Shown here: one piece after another, positions 1 to 7,840 of the stretch | How positions within the stretch are numbered: position 1 is the first letter of the stretch | How the letters are laid out: every line of letters starts with the position of its first letter | Assembly: GCF_002368195.1 (NCBI RefSeq) | Contig: NZ_AP018178.1 | Location: forward strand, 8,320,645 to 8,384,644 | Direction of reading: 5' to 3' | Source: Calothrix sp. NIES-2100 | GTDB lineage: Bacteria; Cyanobacteriota; Cyanobacteriia; Cyanobacteriales; Nostocaceae | Length of the DNA stretch: 64,000 nt | The notes under the pieces: generated by a model | The model's database searches: none | Told to the model about the DNA's origin: nothing | Seen by the model: only the letters and a program-made list of their open reading frames with translations | Translations under genes and position numbers: made by a program

Positions 1-1
1 A

Positions 2-100
2 GAAAATCAGACGATTACAAAAATTATTCGCCGTGGATTTAGTATAGGTGATAAAATTTTACGACCTGTTGAGGTAATAGTCTCAAAAACTGAAGAATAA
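2..100 (+). CDS. GrpE-like nucleotide exchange factor, 3' end only
   Basis: The window opens inside a gene; 32 codons and a TAA stop are visible. The last residues contain RRGFSIGDKILRPVEVIVS, which resembles the C-terminal beta-domain ending of GrpE (the Gly-Tyr/Phe ... Arg-Pro-Ala/Val ... Val pattern), the part that contacts the DnaK nucleotide-binding domain. The stop lies 22 bp before an ABC-2 permease start, so the genes may be co-transcribed. Only the tail is visible, so whether this is the main grpE or a paralogue cannot be judged. Confidence 0.55.
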   Translation, partial: ENQTITKIIRRGFSIGDKILRPVEVIVSKTEE

Positions 101-122
101 CCATACTGGATGGATAACACAA

Positions 123-896
123 ATGAAATATTGGCGGGAAATTATCGCTGTCACTCAGCGCATTTTAATTGAACTATTGCGCCGCAGACGCAGCTTAATT
201 TTTTGGAGTATTTTTCCGGTTTCAGTGTTAATTCTCAGCGGATTTATCTTAGCAGAACGGGCAAAATTACCGATAAATACTGCTTTTGAATATGCTGCAC
301 CCTCAACTTTAGTAGGCGCAGCAATGTTTTTTAGTTGTTTGGGTGGAAGTGTCGCCACTGTAGTTGCAGAAAGAGAACAGCAAACCCTCAAACGCTTGTT
401 TCTTTCTCCCTTAAGTGGTATTTCCTATTTTTTGGGAATTTTTCTCGCTCATAGTTGCATTGCTCTCGGACAAACAGTTTTAATTTATGCTATTGCTGCA
501 TTTTGGGGAGCTACTTTTAAAGGCTCGATTTTGTTAGGATTGATAATTATCTTAATGACTATCATTGCTTATGTTGGCTTAGGTTTTATTTTAGGCACAC
601 AATTGGCTCGTCGCATTGAAGATGTCAACGCTTTAGTAGCCGCTTTTGGTGTGCCTTTATTAATTCTTGGCGGAGCATTTTTACCTGCTGCCCTTTTCCC
701 TCCAACCTTAATTAATCTTGCTCAATATAACCCCATTTATCACATGAATGAAGCTTTTGTAGGAGTTGCCGCTAAAGGTGCAGGAATTAATGAAATTGCA
801 TCACATTTTGGATTTTTATTGGTTTTTGCTGTAGTCATGCTTGGATGTGGATGGCTATCTTATCGACGCATGTTAATAGTAGAAAGGAGATTGTAA
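123..896 (+). CDS. ABC-2 type transporter permease
   Basis: A 257-residue integral membrane protein with about six hydrophobic segments: an N-terminal helix near residues 22-45 after a basic stretch (LLRRRRS), then helices near 60-80, 105-125, 135-158, 170-190 and 228-248. A charged cytoplasmic loop (VAEREQQTLKRL) follows the second helix, as in ABC-2 exporters (DrrB/NodJ type). The family pairs with a separate ATPase to export drugs, lipids or polysaccharides. The matching ATPase starts at 2019, now separated from it by an Rpn-family gene that appears to be an insertion. The substrate cannot be deduced. Confidence 0.88.
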   Translation: MKYWREIIAVTQRILIELLRRRRSLIFWSIFPVSVLILSGFILAERAKLPINTAFEYAAPSTLVGAAMFFSCLGGSVATVVAEREQQTLKRLFLSPLSGISYFLGIFLAHSCIALGQTVLIYAIAAFWGATFKGSILLGLIIILMTIIAYVGLGFILGTQLARRIEDVNALVAAFGVPLLILGGAFLPAALFPPTLINLAQYNPIYHMNEAFVGVAAKGAGINEIASHFGFLLVFAVVMLGCGWLSYRRMLIVERRL

Positions 897-910
897 AAGT
901 AATGAAATTA

Positions 911-924
911 ACAAGAAAATGCTA
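911..924 (+). repeat. 14-bp direct repeat, left copy (relic of ATPase start)
   Basis: CAAGAAAATGCTAA here is identical to 2012-2025, where it spans the start codon of the ABC ATPase. The left copy sits 14 bp after the permease stop and also contains the ATG (919-921) and the Leu codon, but then runs into unrelated sequence. This is what a duplicated junction left by insertion of the intervening Rpn gene would look like. Confidence 0.75.
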
Positions 925-951
925 ATAGAATAAAAATAGGTCTATCAACTC

Positions 952-1932
952 ATGAGCGAGGAACTTCAAAGAGCCGATAATGATTCGCCGTGGAAAGAAA
1001 TCTTAGAAGCATACTTCCCCCAAGCAATGCAGTTTTTCTTTCCACAAACAGCAGCACTAATTAACTGGGAACGTCCTTACGAATTTTTGGATAAGGAATT
1101 TCAGCAAATCGCCCGCGAAGCCGAACTTGGTAGAAGATACGCAGATAAATTAGTCAAAGTCTGGCAAATTCAAGGAGATGAAATTTGGCTATTGATTCAT
1201 GTCGAAATCCAAGCAAAATCGGAAGACAATTTTGCTCAAAGGATGTTTACTTACAACCTGCGAATTTTTGACAAATTTGCCAAACCAGCCATTAGCCTAG
1301 CAATTTTGTGCGATGCTGACTCGACTTGGCGACCAAATGAATATAGTTATAATTATCCTGATTGTGGTTTGCATTTTCGATTTGGCACTGTCAAACTGCT
1401 GGATTATCAAAATCGGTGGATAGAATTAGAGAGGAGCGATAATCCTTTTGCGACAGTAGTAATGGCACATTTAAAGACGCAGCAAACCAATAAACAGCCA
1501 GGAGAACGGAAAAATTGGAAATTTAGCTTAATTAGGCGATTGTACGAACAAGGCTTGCAAGAAAGGGATATCCGTAACCTTTATCGATTTATCGATTGGG
1601 TTATGATTTTACCAAAAGAGTTAGAAGCAGAATTTTGGCAAGAGTTTAAACAATTTGAGCAGGAACGTAGTATGAGTTACATTACCACAGGTGAACGCAT
1701 TGGCTACGAGCGCGGAAAGGAAGAAGGAAAACAGGAAGGAAAACAGGAGGGTGAGCAAACACTTGTCATCAGACAACTACAAAAACGGGTGGGAGAGTTA
1801 CCTCAAGAAGTTCAACAACGGATTCAAAGTCTTTCGCTAGAACAACTGGAAACATTAGGAGAGGCTTTATTAGATTTTAGTGCGATTGCTGATTTGCTCA
1901 ACTGGCTACAAGCAAATCAAACATCGTTTTGA
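952..1932 (+). CDS. Rpn-family PD-(D/E)XK nuclease/putative transposase with DUF4351 tail
   Basis: A 326-residue soluble protein of the Rpn (recombination-promoting nuclease) type that is very abundant in cyanobacteria. The N-terminal half carries the nuclease-like core, with a conserved acidic residue before a strand (YADKLVKVW) and the HVEIQAK motif (residues 83-89, E-x-Q form). A Lys/Glu/Gly repeat (EEGKQEGKQEGEQ, near residues 260-273) leads into a DUF4351-like C-terminal helix pair (RVGELP ... LEQLETLGEALLDF). Relatives promote RecA-independent recombination, and some act in phage defence. It sits between an ABC permease and its ATPase and is bounded by a 14-bp direct repeat. The activity here is inferred from family only. 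Confidence 0.8.
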   Translation: MSEELQRADNDSPWKEILEAYFPQAMQFFFPQTAALINWERPYEFLDKEFQQIAREAELGRRYADKLVKVWQIQGDEIWLLIHVEIQAKSEDNFAQRMFTYNLRIFDKFAKPAISLAILCDADSTWRPNEYSYNYPDCGLHFRFGTVKLLDYQNRWIELERSDNPFATVVMAHLKTQQTNKQPGERKNWKFSLIRRLYEQGLQERDIRNLYRFIDWVMILPKELEAEFWQEFKQFEQERSMSYITTGERIGYERGKEEGKQEGKQEGEQTLVIRQLQKRVGELPQEVQQRIQSLSLEQLETLGEALLDFSAIADLLNWLQANQTSF

Positions 1933-2011
1933 CAAAAGTTTGATTATCACGCATACATCCCCAGCCATGTTTGCACATCTGTAATTTGCGCGAAAATAAA
2001 GGATGCATCAT

Positions 2012-2025
2012 CAAGAAAATGCTAA
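2012..2025 (+). repeat. 14-bp direct repeat, right copy
   Basis: The second copy of CAAGAAAATGCTAA. It contains the ATG at 2019-2021 used by the ABC ATPase. See 911-924. Confidence 0.75.
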
Positions 2026-2912
2026 CCGTTGAAAATTTAAATAAATTCTATGGTAAAAGACAAGTCCTGCAAGATTTGAACTTACAGATTAAACCCGGAG
2101 AAGTTTATGGTTTAATCGGTGCAAATGGCTCAGGTAAAACAACTACAATTAATATTATTTGTCATCTCCTCAAAAGTGACAGTGGTGATATTAAAATCAA
2201 TGCTCAACCAGTTTCAGAATCTACGAAAAAAATAATTGGTGTTGCACCACAAGAAAATATACTCTATAAAACTCTATCCTGTGAAGAAAATCTCCAGTTT
2301 TTTGCCAAACTTTATGGCTTAAACCGCAAAAAACGCCAGAAAATCATCACAGAAACTCTAGTAGCTGTAAACTTATTAGATAGAGCAAAACATCCGGTAG
2401 AAACTCTTAGTGGTGGGATGCAAAGACGGTTAAATATTGCAGTAGCTTTAGTACATCAGCCACAGCTAGTGATTCTTGATGAGCCTACAACTGGGTTAGA
2501 TATTGAGGCGAGATATGAAATTTGGGAATTGATTCGTCAACTCAAAAATCAAGGAATTACAGTTTTACTCACGACTCATTTATTAGAGGAAGCTGAACGC
2601 CTTTGTCATCGCATTGGTATTTTAAAAAATGGTCAGATATTAGCTGAGGGTAGTTTAGCACAATTACAGAGATTAATTCCCGCCCAAGAAATCATATTAG
2701 TGCAAACTGAGTCTGAAGAACAAGCGATCGCCAGAGCCAAAGAATATGGTTTTACTCATAGGCGTTATGGTAGCGATTTAGCGTTTTGGTTACCAGAGCC
2801 TATGGAATTAAAGGAAATTATTGCCCGGTTTGAGGGCATAGGTATAAATTCAATCGCCCGTCAGCCTGTACGTTTAGAGCATATTTATCTGGAATTGATG
2901 CAGTACAATTAG
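2019..2912 (+). CDS. ABC transporter ATP-binding protein (ABC-2 exporter)
   Basis: A 297-residue ATPase: Walker A GANGSGKTT (about residues 35-43), signature LSGGMQRRL, Walker B LVILDEPTTGLD and the switch His in LLTTHLLEEAE, followed by a C-terminal domain of about 80 residues as in NodI/CcmA-type exporters. It energises export with the permease at 123-896. The ATG at 2019 (MLTVENLNKFYG) is preferred over the upstream one at 1971, because family members begin close to this motif and the residues added by the longer start are not family-like. The upstream 14 bp duplicate a stretch just after the permease stop, suggesting the two genes were originally 22 bp apart. Confidence 0.9.
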   Translation: MLTVENLNKFYGKRQVLQDLNLQIKPGEVYGLIGANGSGKTTTINIICHLLKSDSGDIKINAQPVSESTKKIIGVAPQENILYKTLSCEENLQFFAKLYGLNRKKRQKIITETLVAVNLLDRAKHPVETLSGGMQRRLNIAVALVHQPQLVILDEPTTGLDIEARYEIWELIRQLKNQGITVLLTTHLLEEAERLCHRIGILKNGQILAEGSLAQLQRLIPAQEIILVQTESEEQAIARAKEYGFTHRRYGSDLAFWLPEPMELKEIIARFEGIGINSIARQPVRLEHIYLELMQYN

Positions 2913-3382
2913 CAATCTCGACTATTCCCAAAAACAGGATTTTTTAGACGATTTTTCTAGTTTATCGTCTTTAGCCGCCATTACTATCTTTGATTGCTAC
3001 TCAACTTTAATAAGTCGCAACTCTCTGTCAAGATCCGCTTAAACACTAGCTAGCGAACACAGCAGTGATTTTTAACCAAATCAGAAATTTTTACATGATG
3101 AATTTTTATAATAAAGGTTTTTAACTAACAGTATACCTTTTTACAAAGCTATGCTTGAGTTTGTTCGTAATCTCTTATCATTATCTATGTAAATAAATCA
3201 AATTTAAAATAATTTTTTTATAAAGGTTGCATAAAGATGACAAATTGTGTAACATCTGTCTAAGTAAATTCGTCCGGGCAGAAAAAATAGATTAAGTTAC
3301 ATTTTTAACTATAATCTAAGTGAACTTGTCATGGCGAACAAAGATTGGCTGAAGTTATAAAGTGTTCATTAACCTCAAGCTG

Positions 3383-3400
3383 TTGATTCAACTGAATCAA
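3383..3400. promoter_or_regulatory. Perfect dyad TTGATTCA-N2-TGAATCAA
   Basis: An 18-bp inverted repeat with 8-bp arms and a 2-bp centre, 235 bp upstream of the beta-helix/RTX gene. Symmetry and position suit an operator for a dimeric regulator. No known motif is matched; the role is inference. Confidence 0.35.
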
Positions 3401-3564
3401 AACGGCAATAGATTGTTGCATCTGTAGAAACGAGGAAAATTGGTGTTTAATGATAAATTTTGGGAAATTTGGCTGATATTACCAGTTATTCCTGAGTAAC
3501 AAATTTAATTTTTGCAAAATCATCACAGCAGGGTGCTCTGAATCCCATCATCTCGACTGCTGGT

Positions 3565-3585
3565 GAATCACAACAGTGGTGATTC
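3565..3585. promoter_or_regulatory. Dyad GAATCAC-N7-GTGATTC
   Basis: A 7-bp perfect stem with a 7-nt loop, 50 bp before the start codon at 3636. It shares the GAATCA/TGATTC core with the dyad at 3383. It could be an operator or a leader hairpin. Confidence 0.3.
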
Positions 3586-3635
3586 CATACAAAAAGTCGA
3601 TCTGAAAACATTATTTATTCAAGGGAATTCAAAGC

Positions 3636-5591
3636 ATGACTATTTTTAACGTGACTACAGCTGCTGATAGCGGCGTTGGTTCTTTGCGGAATGCGATCGC
3701 CTCTGCAAAAAACGGAGATACTATCAAATTTGCCCCTATCCTTGCCAATAAAGTGATTAAACTCACAAGTGGGCAAATTAATATTCAGAATAATCTGACA
3801 ATTGATGGCGCAGGAGCAGCAAACTTAAAGATTAGTGGTAATAGCTCGACTAGAGTATTTCAAGTTGGAAGACATGTTGATGCGACGGTTCGTAACCTGA
3901 CTATTGCTGATGGTCAGACCACTGAAAAAGGTGGTGGTATCCAAGTCGTTGACTATGGCAGTATAAAAGTTGAAAACTGTCGATTCACCAACAATCGTGG
4001 TGGGGTAGCGGGAGCCATCTATATTGGCTTTGGTGGTAAAGGTACGGTAAACAACAGCAGCTTTGACTACAACGATGGAACTTTAGCCAAGTCTGGACAT
4101 AGCGGTGGAGCGATCGCCACCTATGGTTCCGGTGTCCTGAATGTCAAAGATTGCCAATTTACCAACAATAAGGGAGTCAATGGCGGAGCAATTTATACTT
4201 TACTAAGTGGTTTGACTGTAGAAAACTCAGTCTTCCGCAATAACAGTTCAGTAGGCGAAGGTGGCGGCGGAATATTTTGCGATGGCGCTAACCCAATCGG
4301 ACCTGGTTCAACTGTCGGCGCTTTAATCACCATTCGTGGTAGTCGATTTGAAGGAAATCAAACCAAAGGCGAAGGCGGCGCGCTCTTTCTCTATGGTTAC
4401 GGACAAGACAAGATTCTGTTGGAAAACAGTATCGTTGTTGGGAACAAAGCTAATTTGAGCGATAAAGGAATTGCTCGCGGGGGTGCGTTGCGAGGTAATG
4501 GCGCTCTGACAATTCGCAACGTCACCTTTGCCAATAACACAGCCGAGAAACAAGGCGGTGCTTTATGGTTAGATGGTGGCAACGAGAAGAATATCATCAA
4601 TAGCACCTTTTCTGGGAATACGGTGATTAAAGATACTGGTGGGGCAATGTTTATCAATACCGACAAATCTGCCCCCGTCAATATTATTAATTCCACCATC
4701 GTCAATAACTCTGCTGGACGAGCTTGTGGAGCCGTTTGGATTGGTAGTCCGACAGCACCTGTAAAGCTCACCAACTCAATCGTGGCGAACAATACATCAG
4801 GTAGTCCCAGAGAAGCACAAGTTGGGTATCAATTACAGGATGGAGGGGGGAACATAGAATTTTCCGCTTCCTCACGCGCTGGCAGAGTTGTAGCGGGTAG
4901 TCGGATAGTCGATCCGCTTCTAGGTGCATTACAAACAATTGGTGGTGATTTAGTGCATCCTCTTTTAGCAGGTAGCCCCGCCATCAATAGTGGTAGGACA
5001 GGTAGTGGTATCCCGACAATTGACGCACGAGGGATGGAGCGAGATGGCAAACCAGATGTTGGCGCTTTCGAGATATCCTCTGTTCAGATATCAGGTGCTG
5101 CTGCTAACACAAGCATGTCTGGGCCAAATCTCATACGTGGTAGTAGAAATAACGACAGCATCACAGGCACTTCTAATAACAACATCATCATGGGCGGTGA
5201 TGGTAACGACACCCTTAGAGGCGGTAATAGCGTCGATATGATGAACGGTGGTGAAGGGGACGATGTGTTGATCGGTGGTCAAGGAGCCGATTTCTTGTGT
5301 GGTGTAGGAGGTAAGGATCGCTTTGTCTATGAAAGGGTTTCAGACAAAGGCGATCAAATCAAATATTTTGAAGGTAGCAAAGATGTGATTGACCTGCGCA
5401 AAATTATTGATGGTGCTAACTTTGTTAGTTCTAATCCATTCCAGGCTTATATCAAAAAACAGCAGGTTGGTTCTAATACAGTTGTTAGCATTAACTCTAA
5501 TGGTAACCTCACTCCTAATCAATTTCAGCCATTTTTGACAATTCAAAACTTCGCCAGCAGTAATCTGACTGAGAAAAATTTCCTGCTTTAG
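3636..5591 (+). CDS. Secreted beta-helix protein with C-terminal RTX calcium-binding repeats
   Basis: 651 residues. The N-terminus (DSGVGSLRNAIASAKNGDTI) is the start typical of right-handed beta-helix surface proteins. Residues about 50-400 are Gly/Asn-rich coils with repeated short motifs (NNSSF, GGAIYI, GGALWL, NSTFSGNT), as in pectate-lyase-like or polymorphic outer-membrane-type helices. Near residues 518-550 there are hemolysin-type nonapeptides (GGDGNDTLRGG, GGEGDDVLIGG) followed by a type I secretion-like tail ending in hydrophobic residues. There is no N-terminal signal peptide, as expected for type I export. It probably binds glycan or matrix outside the cell; no catalytic residues are assigned. 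No type I exporter lies alongside. Confidence 0.82.
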   Translation: MTIFNVTTAADSGVGSLRNAIASAKNGDTIKFAPILANKVIKLTSGQINIQNNLTIDGAGAANLKISGNSSTRVFQVGRHVDATVRNLTIADGQTTEKGGGIQVVDYGSIKVENCRFTNNRGGVAGAIYIGFGGKGTVNNSSFDYNDGTLAKSGHSGGAIATYGSGVLNVKDCQFTNNKGVNGGAIYTLLSGLTVENSVFRNNSSVGEGGGGIFCDGANPIGPGSTVGALITIRGSRFEGNQTKGEGGALFLYGYGQDKILLENSIVVGNKANLSDKGIARGGALRGNGALTIRNVTFANNTAEKQGGALWLDGGNEKNIINSTFSGNTVIKDTGGAMFINTDKSAPVNIINSTIVNNSAGRACGAVWIGSPTAPVKLTNSIVANNTSGSPREAQVGYQLQDGGGNIEFSASSRAGRVVAGSRIVDPLLGALQTIGGDLVHPLLAGSPAINSGRTGSGIPTIDARGMERDGKPDVGAFEISSVQISGAAANTSMSGPNLIRGSRNNDSITGTSNNNIIMGGDGNDTLRGGNSVDMMNGGEGDDVLIGGQGADFLCGVGGKDRFVYERVSDKGDQIKYFEGSKDVIDLRKIIDGANFVSSNPFQAYIKKQQVGSNTVVSINSNGNLTPNQFQPFLTIQNFASSNLTEKNFLL

Positions 5592-5617
5592 TTATCGGCT
5601 TGGAGTTAACACGGATT

Positions 5618-5681
5618 GTAGGGGCACGGCACCAAAAATCTTCTGGTATATACAATAATCTTACTGGTGCCGTGCCCCTAC
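5618..5681. repeat. Dispersed palindromic repeat, 17-bp stem
   Basis: GTAGGGGCACGGCACCA (5618-5634) and its exact reverse complement (5665-5681) enclose a 30-nt loop. 'TAGGGGCACGGC'-type palindromes recur between genes in filamentous cyanobacteria; a related one is at 62421-62441. It lies 27 bp after the beta-helix gene and could also stop or stabilise its transcript. Confidence 0.8.
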
Positions 5682-5921
5682 GACATATCGCATCCCAGCT
5701 TAGTGAACGGTTTTACCTCATACCTCATTTTCAAGTTAGCCCCTCATGGGAAAAACCCACAACCAAACATGAAAATCTCTCTTCTCTAACCCTGGTTCCC
5801 CTAGTCCCTAACCCCTATTTTTAAGCTAGACGTTCATGTAATAAATCACACAACGAGGGCAGGAAAATCATATTCTCTGCGTCTCCCTAGTCCCTAGACC
5901 CCATTTTCAAGCTACCTTGAA

Positions 5922-6071
5922 CTAGTTCTTGTAATATAAGAATAAATAGAGAAAATAAAGTTGAGAGCATTCATTAACTTTCTTTTCAAAGTCATCAGCA
6001 AGGTGTCGTAAATACTCACAAGTTTCTCTGTGTGTAATCGGCAAATAGGGTACTGGTAATTCAGGTAGTAT
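5922..6071 (-). pseudogene. Possible C-terminal gene remnant
   Basis: On the - strand, 49 codons stay open to a TAG stop and read as protein-like sequence (LPELPVPYLPITHRE, then an acidic helix RHLADDFEKK). The frame is closed by TAA just upstream, so only a fragment remains. A Leu-Pro-rich start followed by a helix is seen in some restriction-modification specificity regions, but that link is weak. Confidence 0.25.
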
Positions 6072-6271
6072 TTAACAGCCTACAGCAGGATATATATTTC
6101 CAGAATTTGATAGATAATTACAATTACTGCGCAGTAATTACCAGAAAAATTGGCAGCCTGATTGCTAACGGCTATGGCTACGCAATCAAGCAAAGAGAGT
6201 AGATCCGGCGGCCTTCTGTATGTTCCACAGAATTAAGCGATGCGTCGCTCTCACCTGATGGAGGTAAAATT

Positions 6272-7003
6272 ATGTCTATCAAGTTCCGTACCCGCACTGA
6301 AGCTGGTAAGTTTTTAGCCCGAGAACTGACAGCCTATGCTGACTGTAAAGATTTGTTGGTTTTAGGTTTGCCTCGTGGTGGTGTACCAGTCGCATATGAA
6401 GTGGCAAAAGCGCTAGATGCACCATTAGATATTTGTTTAGTCAGAAAAATTGGCGTACCAGGTCATCAAGAATTAGCAATGGGTGCTATCACATCGGGAG
6501 GTATTCGCGTCTTGAATTCCGATGTCATCAGTTCGTTAGCTATCTCTAAGCAGACAATTAACCAAGTAACAGCTGATGAATCGCAGGAATTGCAGCGCCG
6601 CGATCGCGCTTATCGTGGTGATCGCCCGCCGTTAAATGTCACAAATCACACTATTATCTTAGTTGATGACGGTATTGCTACTGGCTCAACTATGCGTGCT
6701 GCTATTACTTTATTAAAACAGCAACAGCCCTACCGGATTGTTGTTGCAGTTCCAGTCGCACCCCCAGAAATTTGTGAACAACTCAGTGAACTCGTAGACG
6801 AGGTAGTGTGTCTAAAAATTCCAGAGCGGATGTATGCAGTAGGAGTCTGGTATGAAGATTTCTCCCAAACTACCGATGATGAAGTGCGCCATCTACTTGC
6901 TAAGCAGTCACAGCTAATCACTACTTTGGGGGTTGCTGAATCAGGAATTGTGACTGATACAAAGACGCACCATCAGCTGTTTGCAGCTGATGGTCTTAAT
7001 TAG
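6272..7003 (+). CDS. Phosphoribosyltransferase family protein
   Basis: 243 residues of the type I PRTase fold. The PRPP-binding motif IILVDDGIATGSTM is near residues 128-141. N-terminal strands (LVLGLPRGGVPVAYEVA) and the RKIGVPGHQELAMGAI segment match the stand-alone cyanobacterial/actinobacterial PRTases annotated as putative phosphoribosyl transferases; some relatives are fused to hydrolases. The base substrate is unknown. A good ribosome site (GGAGG) precedes the ATG. The gene stands alone on the + strand, converging with msrB, and its 3' end carries an 11-bp hairpin. Confidence 0.82.
   Translation: MSIKFRTRTEAGKFLARELTAYADCKDLLVLGLPRGGVPVAYEVAKALDAPLDICLVRKIGVPGHQELAMGAITSGGIRVLNSDVISSLAISKQTINQVTADESQELQRRDRAYRGDRPPLNVTNHTIILVDDGIATGSTMRAAITLLKQQQPYRIVVAVPVAPPEICEQLSELVDEVVCLKIPERMYAVGVWYEDFSQTTDDEVRHLLAKQSQLITTLGVAESGIVTDTKTHHQLFAADGLN
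6969..6994 (+). terminator. Hairpin at end of PRTase gene
   Basis: ACCATCAGCTG / CAGCTGATGGT, an 11-bp perfect stem with a 4-nt loop, inside the last codons. No U-run follows, so it is a weak terminator candidate or a 3'-end stabiliser between convergent genes. Confidence 0.4.
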
Positions 7004-7019
7004 GGATTTGAGTGATTGC

Positions 7020-7523
7020 TTAGCTAGCAACAAACTTTAAAGCCACACCATTCATGCAGTAGCGCTTACCAGTAGGTGCAGGGCCGTCGTTAAAGACATG
7101 ACCTAGATGTCCACCACAACGATGACAATGGACTTCAACCCTCGTCATAAAAAACGACTTATCTACCGTTGTGGCGATCGCACCTTCAATCGGGGCGTAA
7201 AAACTCGGCCAGCCTGTACCACTGTTGAATTTAGTGTCTGAGGTAAATAGCGGTAAATCACACCCAGCACATATATATGTTCCTTGACCATATTGCTTAT
7301 CCAGAGGACTAGTACCAGCGCGTTCAGTGCCATGCTTCCGCAATACATGAAACTGTTCTGGTGTCAATGCTTTGCGCCATTCTTCTTCAGTTTTGGTGAT
7401 TTCAAATTCATTTTTTGCAGCTGTCATAACTTCTGATTTCCTGGTGAAATATTGTGATAAAAATGCTGTTCCAAGTATTACTGTACTAGCTTCTAAAAAA
7501 TATCGCCGAGTGTGGTGTGTCAT
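7020..7523 (-). CDS. msrB: Peptide-methionine (R)-S-oxide reductase MsrB, probably exported
   Basis: Reduces methionine-R-sulfoxide in proteins. All family marks are present: zinc CxxC pairs (CAGCDLP and HCHRCGGHLGHVF), the substrate-pocket segment GTGWPSFY, and the catalytic Cys in RYCMNGVAL near the C-terminus. The chosen start (ATG at 7523) gives MTHHTRRYFLEAS followed by a hydrophobic stretch (TVILGTAFL), which looks like a twin-arginine signal (RRxFL); the upstream ATG at 7544 lies in heptamer repeats and is less likely. The protein would therefore act in the periplasm or thylakoid lumen. Cytosolic MsrB proteins lack this leader. Confidence 0.92.
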   Translation of the reverse strand: MTHHTRRYFLEASTVILGTAFLSQYFTRKSEVMTAAKNEFEITKTEEEWRKALTPEQFHVLRKHGTERAGTSPLDKQYGQGTYICAGCDLPLFTSDTKFNSGTGWPSFYAPIEGAIATTVDKSFFMTRVEVHCHRCGGHLGHVFNDGPAPTGKRYCMNGVALKFVAS

Positions 7524-7571
7524 TGAGCATTGGTCATTGGTCATTTGTCATTGGTCATTTGTCAGTTGTCT
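7519..7571. repeat. STRR heptamer repeats (TCATTGG / TCATTTG)
   Basis: Tandem degenerate heptamers directly upstream of, and overlapping, the msrB start. Heptameric short tandem repeats of this sort are characteristic of heterocystous cyanobacteria. Confidence 0.8.
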
Positions 7572-7840
7572 TCCTTGTCTCCCTTATGGGTGAAGATTTT
7601 TAACTTGGTAGCCATTATGAGCGATCGCGCTGAATTAGCCCTGATAGCAAGATGAAAATCCTCTAAGAATTATAGGACTTACGCAACTGGGACAAGAGAT
7701 AAAGGTTAGGGTTGTCAACAGTCCATAGTCCAGAGTCAGTAGTGCAAAGTCCACATTTGAGACTTTTTTAACCAATGACCAATAACCAATGACAGCGTGA
7801 ACTAGAATTCAAGCATACACACAGCTTTAGTTGTATATAT

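Larger units (their letters stand above)
2913..3635. other. 723-bp AT-rich intergenic region
   Basis: No convincing gene. It holds a weak 7-bp stem just after the ATPase (2946-2952 with 2964-2970), which may end transcription, and two dyads close to the following gene (3383-3400 and 3565-3585). The rest is AT-rich leader without a recognisable promoter or repeat. Confidence 0.5.
5592..6271. other. 680-bp intergenic region with palindrome and gene debris
   Basis: Contains a large hairpin repeat (5618-5681), C/T-rich STRR-like tracts with 'ccctagtcccta' (5784-5900), a possible decayed coding remnant on the - strand (5922-6071), and the leader of the phosphoribosyltransferase gene. An open frame at 5600-5824 simply reads through the hairpin and is not considered a gene. 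Confidence 0.5.

Noticed and set aside
1741..1800. Possible internal start in the Rpn gene producing a small C-terminal protein, as reported for some Rpn genes
   Set aside because: AGGAGG occurs at 1745-1750, but no in-frame ATG, GTG or TTG lies at suitable spacing; the motif arises from the EGKQEG-type repeat codons.
4323..4792. Antisense open frames in the beta-helix gene
   Set aside because: Overlap a well-supported coding region and show no family features.
5600..5824. 74-codon open frame after the beta-helix gene
   Set aside because: It reads through a dispersed palindrome and pyrimidine-rich repeats; no ribosome site and no protein-like pattern.
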